Source: Oscillospiraceae bacterium | Lineage (GTDB): Bacteria > Bacillota > Clostridia > Oscillospirales > Oscillospiraceae | Assembly (NCBI GenBank): GCA_017410075.1 | Contig: JAFQRK010000032.1 | Span: 1 to 64,000 of the forward strand | Direction of reading: 5' to 3' | DNA length: 64,000 bases | Shown here: piece by piece, positions 31,920 through 40,593 of the stretch | How the letters are laid out: each line of letters opens with the position of its first letter | Numbering within the stretch: position 1 is the stretch's first letter | The notes under the pieces: model-generated | The model's input: only the letters and a program-made list of their open reading frames with translations | What the model was told of the DNA's origin: nothing | Databases searched by the model: none | Translations under genes and position numbers: made by a program

Positions 31920-32633
31920 ATGGACAAACGCAAACGGATTTTTCTCATTGTCATTGCCCTTTTCTGTGCCGCTGCGCTTATCGCCGGGCTGTGCTTCTAC
32001 ATCTTCCGGCAGAAGGAGCGGCGCAAGCAAGCCGATCTGGCCCGGCAGATACAGGAATACCGGGATGCCAAGCTTGCTGCCTATCGCGCGGAGAACGAAC
32101 GCTATGAAGACTATGAAATGGATGTTGCCTTTTTAGGCGACAGTCTGACAGACGGCTATCCTTTGGAGCAATACTATCCCCAGTTCAAGGTAACCAACCG
32201 GGGTATCGGCGGCGATACTACCATTGCCCTGCAGGAACGCCTGCAGACCTCTGTTTTGGATCTAAAGCCCAAGGTGATCGTTATGCTGATCGGCGCTAAC
32301 AACCTACCTACGATGTTTGATAACTACGAGCAGATCCTACAGACCTTTCAGCAAGAACTGCCCCAAACCAAAGTCGTCCTCCTGTCCCTGACCTCTATGT
32401 CCGGGGATTGGGCGCACAAAAACGAACTGGCTGCATACAGCAATGTAAAGATCAAGCTTTTGGCGCAGAAGTACGGCTATGAATTTGTAGATCTGTTTTC
32501 TCCCCTGCTTGACCTGAAAACCGGAATGCTGAAAGAAGAATATACCTACGACGGCGGACACCTGACCCATGCCGGTTATGAGGTGGTAACCGCCGCAGTT
32601 ACTCCCGTTCTGGAAAAGCTTTTGGCAGAATAA
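31920..32633 (+). CDS. Membrane-anchored SGNH/GDSL hydrolase
   Basis: A 237-residue protein with one N-terminal membrane segment (about residues 6-26) and an SGNH domain: block I AFLGDSLTDGYP with the nucleophilic Ser, the Gly block NRGIGGDTT, the Asn block MLIGANN, and the Asp-His block DGGHLTHAGY. It is predicted to face outward as an esterase or lipase on sugars, lipids or cell wall; the substrate is unknown. ATG 31920 follows GGGAGG. It has its own promoter and terminator. Confidence 0.9.
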   Translation: MDKRKRIFLIVIALFCAAALIAGLCFYIFRQKERRKQADLARQIQEYRDAKLAAYRAENERYEDYEMDVAFLGDSLTDGYPLEQYYPQFKVTNRGIGGDTTIALQERLQTSVLDLKPKVIVMLIGANNLPTMFDNYEQILQTFQQELPQTKVVLLSLTSMSGDWAHKNELAAYSNVKIKLLAQKYGYEFVDLFSPLLDLKTGMLKEEYTYDGGHLTHAGYEVVTAAVTPVLEKLLAE

Positions 32634-32639
32634 ATAAAC

Positions 32640-32679
32640 TGGCACAGCGCTTTTGATACTAAGCGCTGTGCCATTTTTT
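32640..32679 (+). terminator. Terminator of the SGNH hydrolase gene
   Basis: TGGCACAGCGCTT (32640-32652) pairs with AAGCGCTGTGCCA (32661-32673), then T6. Confidence 0.95.
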
Positions 32680-32759
32680 GATCGCGCATTGCCGGCAGAG
32701 GAATAATCTGCCGCCGCCGGCGCCAAAATAACACAAAACTTATGATAGGAGATACCTGT

Positions 32760-33737
32760 ATGTGTACCGCTGTTGCTTATAAAACCAAGGATTTTTATTT
32801 TGGCAGGACTCTGGATTATGACTTTTCCTACGGCGAGCACATCGCCGTTATGCCCCGCCATTTTCCCCTTCCGTTTCGCCGCAAGAAGGCGCTTTTGCAG
32901 CACTATGCCGTGATCGGAATGGCGCACATTGCAGACGGCTACCCTCTTTATTACGATGCGGTCAATGAAAAGGGGCTGGCGATGGCGGCGCTGAACTTTG
33001 TAGGCAACGCCAAATACTGCCCCGCCGCCGAGGGCAAGGACAATATTGCCTCCTTTGAGCTGATCCCCTGGGTGCTGGCGCAATGTGAAACTGTTTCCCA
33101 GGCAAAAGATCTGCTGGCGCAGATCAACCTGACCGACGATGCCTTCAGCGAGCAGCTCCCCCCTGCCCAGCTGCATTGGATCATCGCCGACCAGGAGGAA
33201 GCCATCACCGTGGAATCTCTGTCAAACGGCCTGCACATCAGCGAAAACCCAGTGGGCGTGCTGACCAACAATCCGCCCTTTGCGCAGCAAATGCTGTCGC
33301 TGACCAATCATATGCATTTGTCTCCGGCGGATCCGGAAAACAGCTTCTGCAAATGCCTTGATCTGCAGCCCTATAGCCGGGGTATGGGGGCAATGGGAAT
33401 GCCAGGAGATTTGAGCTCCCAATCCCGGTTTGTCAGAGCCGCCTTCACCAAGCTCAATTCCGTCTGCGACGGCTCAGAAGAAGGCAGCGTCGGCCAGTTC
33501 TTTCACATTCTGGATACGGTGTCCCAGACCCGTGGCTGCTGCAAGCTGGGAAAAGACCTGTATGAGATCACCATCTATTCCTCCTGCTGCAACGCCTGCC
33601 GCGGTATCTATTACTACACCACCTACGGCAACCGGCAGATCAACGCCGTGGATATGCGCCGGGAGGATCTTAACGGCACAGAACTAATGAAATATCCGCT
33701 GCTGCTTACCCAGCAGCTGCATATACAGAACGGTTAG
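32760..33737 (+). CDS. Choloylglycine hydrolase family protein, probable bile salt hydrolase
   Basis: A 325-residue Ntn-hydrolase starting MCTAVAYKTKDFYFGRTLDY. After Met removal Cys2 is the nucleophile and N-terminus, with Arg16 and Asp19 in the RTLD motif. The conserved LTNNPPF (Asn170/171) and GMGAMGMPGDLSSQSRFVRA (Arg223) are the pattern of bile salt hydrolases rather than penicillin V acylases. It releases glycine or taurine from conjugated bile acids in the cytosol. ATG 32760 is required by Cys2 and follows AGGAG. It is a single gene, convergent with the aldo/keto reductase with overlapping stops. Substrate preference cannot be read from sequence. Confidence 0.88.
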   Translation: MCTAVAYKTKDFYFGRTLDYDFSYGEHIAVMPRHFPLPFRRKKALLQHYAVIGMAHIADGYPLYYDAVNEKGLAMAALNFVGNAKYCPAAEGKDNIASFELIPWVLAQCETVSQAKDLLAQINLTDDAFSEQLPPAQLHWIIADQEEAITVESLSNGLHISENPVGVLTNNPPFAQQMLSLTNHMHLSPADPENSFCKCLDLQPYSRGMGAMGMPGDLSSQSRFVRAAFTKLNSVCDGSEEGSVGQFFHILDTVSQTRGCCKLGKDLYEITIYSSCCNACRGIYYYTTYGNRQINAVDMRREDLNGTELMKYPLLLTQQLHIQNG

Positions 33738-34912
33738 AAATGGGTAAACCGTTTCATCACTCTGCTGCCAATATGATACACGGTGTTTTCCAGATCTTTT
33801 TTAGCGACCCTCAGCATCTTGCGGATCTCGATCCCCTGGGGACAATGCTGCTCGCACTTGCCGCAGCCGATGCAGTTGGATGCCGCAGCAGAGTTGGTGC
33901 GCAGCGTGGTGCACATCACATATTCCTTCAGCCCGGCAAATTTACTTTCCGTATGATATCTGTTCAGCGCCGCAAAGGTACCCGGAATATCCACGCCCTT
34001 GGGACAAGGCATACAGTAGCCGCATCCGGTGCAGCCAACCTTCATTTTGGCGTTGATGGCGTCCACCACCCGAGCCAGCATCTGCTTCTGCGCCGCATCC
34101 ATCTGTCCTGCTTCTGCGGTGGATGCGGTCTGCACATTTTCTCTCACCATTTCCACCGTATTCATTCCGGACAAGACCACCGTTACCTCCGGCTGATCCC
34201 ACAGCCAGCGCAGCGCCCACTCTGCCGGGCTGCGCTTCGGCTTTGCATCGGCAATGATCCTCTTTGCCGAATCCGGCAGCAGATTTACCAGCTTTCCGCC
34301 ACGAAGAGGCTCCATAATGATCACAGGAATGCCCTTGCAATGGGCATACTGCAATCCCTTGCGGCCGGCCTGGGAATGCTCGTCCAGGTAGTTATACTGG
34401 ATCTGGCAGAAATCCCAGTCATAGGCATCCACCAATTTGCAGAACGCCTCGGTGTTGCCATGGTAAGAAAAGCCCACCTGGCGGATCGCACCACTTTCCT
34501 TCTTTTCCTTCAACCAATCCTCAATGCCCAGATCCCGCAAGCGCTGCCAGGTATCTACATCATTGAGCATATGCATCAAATAGTAATCCACATAGTCTGT
34601 CCGCAGGCGCTTCAGCTCCTCGGCAAAGAGCTTGTCCATCGCCGCCCTGCTTTTGATCAGATAATGGGGCAGCTTGGTGGCGATCTTCACCTGGCTGCGG
34701 ATCCCGTTGCGCTGGAAGATCTCGCCGATCAGGGCTTCGCTTCCCGGGTATATGTACGCGGTATCAAAATAATTCACACCGCTGCGGAAGGCCTCCATAA
34801 TTTCCCGTTCTGCTTCCTCCATATCGATCTTTCCCAGCTTCTGCTGAAAGCGCATACAGCCAAAGCCCAGTATGGACAGCTGATTTCCGTATCGGTCACT
34901 GCGATATTGCAT
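33734..34912 (-). CDS. Aldo/keto reductase with C-terminal 4Fe-4S clusters
   Basis: A 392-residue protein. An AKR barrel occupies about residues 1-270 (LGFGCMRF, NYFDTAYIYPGSEALIG with the catalytic Tyr, VKIATKLP with Lys, YLMHML with His). Two ferredoxin-like motifs follow: CTGCGYCMPCPKGVDIP and CIGCGKCEQHCPQGIEI. This fused layout is common in anaerobes and implies electron transfer to the NAD(P)-type reductase site, though the substrate is unknown. AGGAGG precedes ATG 34912. Its stop overlaps that of the bile salt hydrolase-like gene on the other strand; no terminator lies between. Confidence 0.92.
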   Translation of the reverse strand: MQYRSDRYGNQLSILGFGCMRFQQKLGKIDMEEAEREIMEAFRSGVNYFDTAYIYPGSEALIGEIFQRNGIRSQVKIATKLPHYLIKSRAAMDKLFAEELKRLRTDYVDYYLMHMLNDVDTWQRLRDLGIEDWLKEKKESGAIRQVGFSYHGNTEAFCKLVDAYDWDFCQIQYNYLDEHSQAGRKGLQYAHCKGIPVIIMEPLRGGKLVNLLPDSAKRIIADAKPKRSPAEWALRWLWDQPEVTVVLSGMNTVEMVRENVQTASTAEAGQMDAAQKQMLARVVDAINAKMKVGCTGCGYCMPCPKGVDIPGTFAALNRYHTESKFAGLKEYVMCTTLRTNSAAASNCIGCGKCEQHCPQGIEIRKMLRVAKKDLENTVYHIGSRVMKRFTHF

Positions 34913-35000
34913 AAAAACACCTCCTGCTGTTTACCTATATTCTATCACCAAACCGTCTTTTTGAAAAGCCCGATTGCAAAAGTTCATTACTTACTGCACC

Positions 35001-35029
35001 TTGACTTTGCTCCCTGCAAATAATATAAT
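35001..35029 (+). promoter_or_regulatory. Promoter of the Na/Pi symporter gene
   Basis: TTGACT (35001-35006) and TATAAT (35024-35029) with a 17-bp spacer, close to consensus. Confidence 0.85.
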
Positions 35030-35079
35030 TATTTTATACATATAAGCAACCATTTCGTACACAAGGAGAACATCTGCGT

Positions 35080-36858
35080 ATGGCAACTTATATTTTAAAC
35101 ATTGTCTCCCTGTTGGGCGGACTTGCGCTGTTTTTGTTCGGTATGGATGTTATGGGTCGCTCTTTGGAGCGGCAGGCCGGCAACCGGCTGCAAAGCATCC
35201 TGGCAAAAATGAGCTCCAGCGTGCCCAAGGGCTTCCTGCTGGGTGTAGCCGCCACAGCCATTATCCAGTCGTCCTCGGCGACCACGGTTATGGTGGTTGG
35301 CTTCGTTAACTCCGGTATTATGACCCTGAAGCAGGCTGTTGGCATTATTATGGGCTCCAATGTGGGCACCACCGTAACCGCCTGGATCCTTTCCCTGAGC
35401 GGTCTGGAGGGCGACAGCTTCCTGATCCAGGTCTTTAAGCCCTCTACCCTTGCCCCTGCCATTGGCATCATCGGCATCGTGCTGTTTATGTTCACCAAGA
35501 ACGAAAGTAAGAAAAATGTGGGTATGATCCTGCTGGGCTTCCTTGCTTTGATGACCGGTATGGACATAATGGGCGATTCCATGGCCTTTCTGGAAGAAGA
35601 AGCCTGGTTTGCTCAGCTGATGGTCTCCTTCGCCAATCCCATTTTGGGCATCCTCTTCGGCGCTGTGCTGACAGCCCTCATTCAGTCTTCTTCGGCATCC
35701 GTCGGTATTTTGCAGGGTCTGTGTTTGACCGGTCAGGTCAGCTTCGCCGCTGCCATTCCCATTATTCTGGGACAGAATATCGGCACTTGCGTTACCGCGC
35801 TGATGGGTGCCATCGGTGCCAACCGCAATGCACAGCGCACTGCCGTGGTCCATTTGCTGTTCAACATTCTGGGCGTAGCGATCTTCTCCATCGTATTCTA
35901 TGGCATCGGTCTCTTTGCACCCTGGAGCTTTATGACCAATTCCGTTGCTCCTTGGGACATTTCCATCATCCACACCGGCTTTAACCTGCTGGCTACAGCC
36001 ACGCTGCTGCCGATGAACAATCTGCTGGTGCAGCTGGCCTGCGTCATTATCCCCGACAAGAAGGAAACCGAGAAGAACGAGCTGCTGGACGAGCGTCTGA
36101 TGGTTACCCCCTCCGTAGCTATCCAGCGCGCCTATGAGGTTGCAGGCCAAATGGTGCAGATCGCAGAGGAAGCCTTCCAAAGAGCCACCACCCTGCTGTT
36201 CCACTTCGATACCAAGGTATATGACAATGTCATTGATCTGGAAAACGAAACCGACCATTACGAAGATGCTCTGGGCACCTATCTGGTCAAATTTTCCGGC
36301 AAGCGGCTGTCTGTTACGGATAACCGCACGCTGAACACCCTGCTCTACTCCATCAGCGATATGGAGCGAATTGCTGACCACGCCGTCGCCATCGCCAAGG
36401 CCGCCAAGGAGATCAACGACAAAAATATCAGCTTCTCCCAGCAGGCACAGGAAGAGCTGCAGGTACTGCAGGAGGCTGTCAATACCGTCGTCCGCCGCAC
36501 CGCCAGAGCCTTTGTTTTCAAGGATATGAACAAGGCAATGGCAGTTGAGCCCCAGGAGCAGGTCGTGGACAGCCTGGTCCGTGAGATCAAATCCAGACAT
36601 ATCCGCCGTCTGCGGGACGGACTGTGCACCGTAGAAAGCGGCTTCATTCTGGAAGATATGCTGACTGCCTTTGAGCGTACCGCTGACCACTGCTCCAATG
36701 TGGCCATCGAAATGCTGCAGGTGTCGGAGGGCAAGCTGGAAGCTCACGAATATCTGAACGCCCTGAAAGCCGGCGAGCTTCAGGAAAGCGCCAAGTTTTC
36801 CGAGCGTTTTGCCAAGTACAAGGCAAAATATGCATTCCCTGAAGATAAAGAGCAATAA
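35080..36858 (+). CDS. Na/Pi cotransporter family protein with PhoU-like C-terminal domain
   Basis: A 592-residue protein. The membrane half (about residues 1-315) has the two inverted NptA repeats with the twin QSSSA signatures: IIQSSSATTVMVVGFVNSG and LIQSSSASVGILQG, and GSNVGTTVTA / GQNIGTCVTA. The last 230 residues are helical and PhoU-like (NETDHYEDALGTYLVKF, SDMERIADHAVAIAKAAKEI, FERTADHCSNVAIEML). It imports phosphate with sodium, with the PhoU-like part probably regulatory. AAGGAG lies 11 bases before the ATG. Monocistronic. Confidence 0.94.
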   Translation: MATYILNIVSLLGGLALFLFGMDVMGRSLERQAGNRLQSILAKMSSSVPKGFLLGVAATAIIQSSSATTVMVVGFVNSGIMTLKQAVGIIMGSNVGTTVTAWILSLSGLEGDSFLIQVFKPSTLAPAIGIIGIVLFMFTKNESKKNVGMILLGFLALMTGMDIMGDSMAFLEEEAWFAQLMVSFANPILGILFGAVLTALIQSSSASVGILQGLCLTGQVSFAAAIPIILGQNIGTCVTALMGAIGANRNAQRTAVVHLLFNILGVAIFSIVFYGIGLFAPWSFMTNSVAPWDISIIHTGFNLLATATLLPMNNLLVQLACVIIPDKKETEKNELLDERLMVTPSVAIQRAYEVAGQMVQIAEEAFQRATTLLFHFDTKVYDNVIDLENETDHYEDALGTYLVKFSGKRLSVTDNRTLNTLLYSISDMERIADHAVAIAKAAKEINDKNISFSQQAQEELQVLQEAVNTVVRRTARAFVFKDMNKAMAVEPQEQVVDSLVREIKSRHIRRLRDGLCTVESGFILEDMLTAFERTADHCSNVAIEMLQVSEGKLEAHEYLNALKAGELQESAKFSERFAKYKAKYAFPEDKEQ

Positions 36859-36865
36859 CAAAAAT

Positions 36866-36899
36866 AAGATGCCTTGGGCGGCGGCGCCCAAGGCATCTT
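36866..36899. terminator. Bidirectional terminator between symporter and MATE genes
   Basis: AAGATGCCTTGGGC (36866-36879) pairs with GCCCAAGGCATCTT (36886-36899); T-rich sequence flanks it on both strands, serving both convergent genes. Confidence 0.9.
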
Positions 36900-38243
36900 T
36901 TATTTTTTCATTTTCGCCGCCACGCGGTAATAAGCAGCGATCAGCAAAATTGCTGCGCCTACCCAGGCGCTGACCTCACCGATAAAAATACCGTTTTCCC
37001 ACAAAGTAATGCCAACGGCAACAGAGGCGCCAATGCGGATAAAAAACTCCACCGCGCCGCTCCAAAGAGGGATCACTGCATTTCCCACACCCTGCAGGGC
37101 CGCCCGATACACATGCAGCAGATACAGAACCGGCAGCATGACACTCATGGCAAACAGGTAACGGTACGCCACATCGCCTGCCGCAGCTGCAATTTCCGGC
37201 ACATCCGTGTCGATGAACAGCATTGTGATCTGCCTGCCGAATGCAATCATCATACCGCCAATGAGCATTGCCGTGGCAATACTCAGCAGCGCGCCCCAGT
37301 TCACACCCTTGCGGATGCGGTCAAAGAAGGATGCACCGTAATTTTGTCCCACATATGTGGTGATTGCGTAGCCGTAGGACACCGCCGCGATCTCCAAAAT
37401 ACCAAAGAGCTTATTGGTTGCAGTGTAGCCGGCGATAAAGCTGGTTGAGAAGCGGTTGACCACCGACTGAACAGCCATACCGCCCACGGCGATAATGACA
37501 AACTGGGCTGCCAGCGGCGTACCCAGGCCCATCAGCGCCTTTGCTAGGACAGGCGCCTTGCGCAAATGCCGTTTTTCGAACCGCAGCTGCGGTGTGCGCA
37601 GCATTTTGGTCATACAAATCACGCCTGCCAGGCATTGTGCCAGCACCGTAGCAATGGCTGCACCGGCAATGCCCATATCCAGCGCAAACACCGCAAGACA
37701 GTCCAGACCAATGTTTGCCAGCGATGCCGCCACCATAGCGATCAGCGGCGTTTTGCTGTCACCCACTGCCCGAAGCACGCTGGCGCAGTAATTGTAAAAC
37801 ATCATGGCAGGAATGCCTGCCAGAACAATGCCCGAATATGTCTGCGCATAAGCATACAGGTTCTGCGGCACACGCAAAAGATGCAAAAACAGCGGCAGAC
37901 CCGGCAGCGCCACCAGCAGCGAAGCTACCGTAATGTACACCGACAGCCGCGCAGACAAGCCGATGGTCTGCCTAAGGCCCTCTGCGTCCCCTTCTCCATA
38001 TTTCTGGGACATACGCACGGCAAAGCCCTGGGTAAAGCCCTGGCAGATGGCCAGAAACATCCAGTTGAGCCAGTCCACCGTTCCCAGCGCTGCCAGCGCC
38101 TCCATACCGACACCCCGACCCACGATCGCCGTATCCACCACCGTATACAGCTGCTGAAACACATTGCCGAACATCAGCGGCAATGCAAAACGGATCAGCA
38201 AGCCGGCCGGATGGCCCTTTGTCATATTCAAATTGCGATTCAT
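36900..38243 (-). CDS. MATE-family efflux transporter
   Basis: A 447-residue protein with about twelve membrane segments. It starts NLNMTKGHPAGLLIRFALPL then MFGNVFQQLYTVVDTAIVGR, the usual MATE opening, with a repeat half beginning LGTPLAAQFVIIAVGGMAVQ. It exports drugs or metabolites by Na+ or H+ antiport. ATG 38243 is chosen over a frame open to 38429, because GGAGAAAG precedes it and the upstream part overlaps the GNAT gene; the two genes overlap by 4 nt. Confidence 0.92.
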   Translation of the reverse strand: MNRNLNMTKGHPAGLLIRFALPLMFGNVFQQLYTVVDTAIVGRGVGMEALAALGTVDWLNWMFLAICQGFTQGFAVRMSQKYGEGDAEGLRQTIGLSARLSVYITVASLLVALPGLPLFLHLLRVPQNLYAYAQTYSGIVLAGIPAMMFYNYCASVLRAVGDSKTPLIAMVAASLANIGLDCLAVFALDMGIAGAAIATVLAQCLAGVICMTKMLRTPQLRFEKRHLRKAPVLAKALMGLGTPLAAQFVIIAVGGMAVQSVVNRFSTSFIAGYTATNKLFGILEIAAVSYGYAITTYVGQNYGASFFDRIRKGVNWGALLSIATAMLIGGMMIAFGRQITMLFIDTDVPEIAAAAGDVAYRYLFAMSVMLPVLYLLHVYRAALQGVGNAVIPLWSGAVEFFIRIGASVAVGITLWENGIFIGEVSAWVGAAILLIAAYYRVAAKMKK

Positions 38244-38725
38244 AAGCCTTTCTCCGTTGTTTGCGCGCATAGCGTGATGGCGCCGGGATTCACAGAGCCA
38301 TCGATGTAGACGGCGGTATCTGCGATCTTCCGGAAGCCGCATTTCTTGTGAACGGCAAGCGATGCCGTATTCTTCCTGCTGATATGGGAATAGATCTTTT
38401 TGCCGGGAAACGCCGCCAAAACTGCGCAAATCAGCTTGCCGGCATAGCCCCTGCGGCGATGCTCCGGCGCTGTTTCCAGCGCAGCCAGCAGCAGGCCGTC
38501 CTTATAAGGCTCCAGCCGCAGGGCGCTGACATACGCGCCGTTCTGCATCCAAATCGCATACACCGCCTCCGGCGTTGTGAAGAAGCACTCCTGCAGGTAT
38601 TGGTAAAAATCCTGCTCCGCCTGCAAAAGGCCCCCATTTTCCGCCTTATCTGCGTTGCTTTCGGTATATACCTCCATCAGCTTGCCAAACTGCAGCTGAT
38701 GCATTGATTTTGCCAGATAAAGCAT
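38240..38725 (-). CDS. GNAT family N-acetyltransferase
   Basis: A 161-residue GNAT with the acetyl-CoA loop LETAPEHRRRGYAGKLICAV (R/Q-x-x-G-x-G/A) and the C-terminal HISRKNTASLAVHKKCGFRK. Substrate unknown. ATG 38725 follows GGAGGGG; a longer frame to 38779 lacks a site. It is translationally coupled to the MATE gene, so the pair may act together in resistance, which is inference. Confidence 0.88.
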   Translation of the reverse strand: MLYLAKSMHQLQFGKLMEVYTESNADKAENGGLLQAEQDFYQYLQECFFTTPEAVYAIWMQNGAYVSALRLEPYKDGLLLAALETAPEHRRRGYAGKLICAVLAAFPGKKIYSHISRKNTASLAVHKKCGFRKIADTAVYIDGSVNPGAITLCAQTTEKGL

Positions 38726-39103
38726 AGTCCCCTCCGCAAGGCTTTTTTGTAGTATAGCACAGCCTGCACCGGTTTGCAAATCCTTTGCTTTTCAAATGAT
38801 GCAACCGCTCCTGCATTATGCAAACGCCCTTTCAAATTCAGGCAAAAAGTTGGATTTTCGGTGTATACAGTTTTTGTATTTGGTTTGCATAACGCCATAA
38901 TACTTGCTCTATGCGCAAAGTTATTCACACTTTCCACAGGTTTTTCCACAGTCTGATTTTTGCAAATCCTTTGTCGAAATTTGTAAAACACCCACGAATT
39001 ACGGCAGACCGGAACATTTTGTGCGGAAAACCCGGGAAGTTTTTGGCAGCGGTGGAATGATTATACATTTTTCGTATGCATAATGCAAAATCGGAACAAA
39101 AAA
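38726..39103. other. AT-rich intergenic region with tandem DnaA-box-like sites and a direct repeat
   Basis: No gene is supported. Three DnaA-box-like nonamers stand almost head to tail: TTATTCACA (38921-38929), CTTTCCACA (38930-38938) and TTTTCCACA (38942-38950). The consensus is TTATCCACA, so they differ at 1, 2 and 1 positions. TTTGCAAATCCTTTG occurs twice, at 38773-38787 and 38959-38973. It also carries the upstream region of the GNAT-MATE pair. Confidence 0.5.
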
Positions 39104-39129
39104 TGCAGGAGATCATTTGATCTCCTGCA
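39095..39129 (-). terminator. Terminator of the cysS-polA-rimI-tsaD operon
   Basis: TGCAGGAGATCA (39104-39115) pairs with TGATCTCCTGCA (39118-39129) and on the minus strand TTTTTTG follows. The stem overlaps the last codons of tsaD. Confidence 0.85.
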
Positions 39130-40153
39130 AACTTTCTGCTAAGGCTTCGCCAAGCACGGATTTTGTGGCATAGGCATTTAGGTGCATATCCGCAATATTG
39201 CCGGCTTGATATTCATAATAGCCTTGCGCGCCGATCATCGCCGCATTGTCACCGCACAGCGAAAGCGGCGGCAAATACACCTGAACATCCAGCTTCTGCA
39301 CCGCCTCCAAAAGATCTTTGCGGATACGGGAATTAGCCGCCACGCCGCCGGCAATGGCGATCTTGTCACGGCCGGTCTGCTTGATCGCCTGCACCACTCT
39401 GGGCACAAGCGTATCCGACACAGCAGCGCTGAAGGATGCGCACAGGCTGGGAATATCCAGCTCCTCTCCCACCTGCTGAGCGTGATGGATCAGATTCAGC
39501 GCCGCAGTCTTCAGGCCGGAAAAGCTCATATCGTAGGGATTGGCACCGGGCTTGGATCGGGGCAGGCTGTACTTGGTATCATCGCCCGTTTGCGCCGCCT
39601 TATCCAAAGCCGCACCGCCGGGGTAAGGCATCCCCAGCACCCGGGCAACCTTGTCAAAGCACTCGCCTGCAGCGTCATCCAAAGATGTTCCCAGGATCTC
39701 CATTTTGGTATAATCTCGTACATCCACAATCATGGTATGGCCGCCGGACACCACCAGACACAGAAACGGCGGCTTCAGCTCAGGATAGGCAATATAGTTC
39801 GCGGCAATGTGACCGCGAATGTGATGCACCGGAATCAGGGGCTTATCCAGCGCCAACGCGGCTGCCTTGGCGAAATTCACGCCTACCAGCACTGCGCCAA
39901 TCAGCCCCGGCGCATAGGTCACCGCCACGGCATCAATGTCCTGCCGGGTCAGGCCGGTTTTTTCCAGCGCCTGCTCTGCAAGACCGTAAATGGCTTCGAT
40001 ATGCTTTCTGGACGCGATCTCCGGCACCACGCCGCCGTAAATGCGGTGCAGCTCCACCTGGGAAGCAATGCAATCCGTCAGCACTTCCCGTCCGTCCCGG
40101 ACGATGGCTACCGCAGTTTCATCGCAGGAGGATTCTACTGCCAGAATATTCAT
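39113..40153 (-). CDS. tsaD: tRNA N6-adenosine threonylcarbamoyltransferase
   Basis: A 346-residue ASKHA-fold protein starting MNILAVESSCDETAVAIV, with the metal-binding HHIRGH and the nucleotide-binding LVVSGGHTMIV and IAGGVAANSRIR. With TsaB, TsaC and TsaE it completes the t6A37 modification of ANN-reading tRNAs. ATG 40153 has AGGAG at 8 bases; the GTG three codons earlier lies in that site. It overlaps rimI by 4 nt, a common Firmicute pairing. tsaB and tsaE are not in the window. Confidence 0.97.
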   Translation of the reverse strand: MNILAVESSCDETAVAIVRDGREVLTDCIASQVELHRIYGGVVPEIASRKHIEAIYGLAEQALEKTGLTRQDIDAVAVTYAPGLIGAVLVGVNFAKAAALALDKPLIPVHHIRGHIAANYIAYPELKPPFLCLVVSGGHTMIVDVRDYTKMEILGTSLDDAAGECFDKVARVLGMPYPGGAALDKAAQTGDDTKYSLPRSKPGANPYDMSFSGLKTAALNLIHHAQQVGEELDIPSLCASFSAAVSDTLVPRVVQAIKQTGRDKIAIAGGVAANSRIRKDLLEAVQKLDVQVYLPPLSLCGDNAAMIGAQGYYEYQAGNIADMHLNAYATKSVLGEALAESLQEIK

Positions 40154-40593
40154 AGCTGCCACTCCTTTCTCAGGATCAATGCGTCCTCTTTGGGGTTGCG
40201 GTAATAGTTGGGCCGTCTGCCGATCTGGGCAAACGACAGCTTTTCATACAGTTTTATGGCTGCCGCATTGGATGCGCGTACCTCCAGCGTCAGACAATGA
40301 TTCTCTCTTGCCTTCAGCTGGCGCACCAGCTCCGCGATGAGAGCCTCTGCAACGCCCTGACGGCGGCAATCGGGGTGTACGGCGATATTCATCATATCCG
40401 ATTCTCCCAGCACGCTCTGGGAACCCACATAGCCTGCCACAGCATCTCCATCCAGCGCCACCAGCCACAGCGACAAGGGATTATCCAGTTCCCCTGCTAT
40501 GCTGTTTTCGCTCCAGGGGTCAGAAAAGCACAGCTTTTCCAGCTCCGCCACCTGATGGGTGTGGATGCTCTGCATATTCACGATTTTGATCAT
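40150..40593 (-). CDS. rimI: [Ribosomal protein bS18]-alanine N-acetyltransferase
   Basis: A 147-residue GNAT with the RimI pattern: CFSDPWSENSIAGEL, MMNIAVHPDCRRQGVAEALI (acetyl-CoA loop) and VRASNAAAIKLYEKLSFAQI then GRRPNYYRNPKEDALIL. It acetylates the N-terminal Ala of ribosomal protein S18. Start and stop overlap polA and tsaD by 4 nt. Confidence 0.92.
   Translation of the reverse strand: MIKIVNMQSIHTHQVAELEKLCFSDPWSENSIAGELDNPLSLWLVALDGDAVAGYVGSQSVLGESDMMNIAVHPDCRRQGVAEALIAELVRQLKARENHCLTLEVRASNAAAIKLYEKLSFAQIGRRPNYYRNPKEDALILRKEWQL

Noticed and set aside
38921..38950. Chromosomal replication origin
   Set aside because: Boxes are imperfect, few, and no dnaA, dnaN or long AT-rich unwinding element is adjacent.
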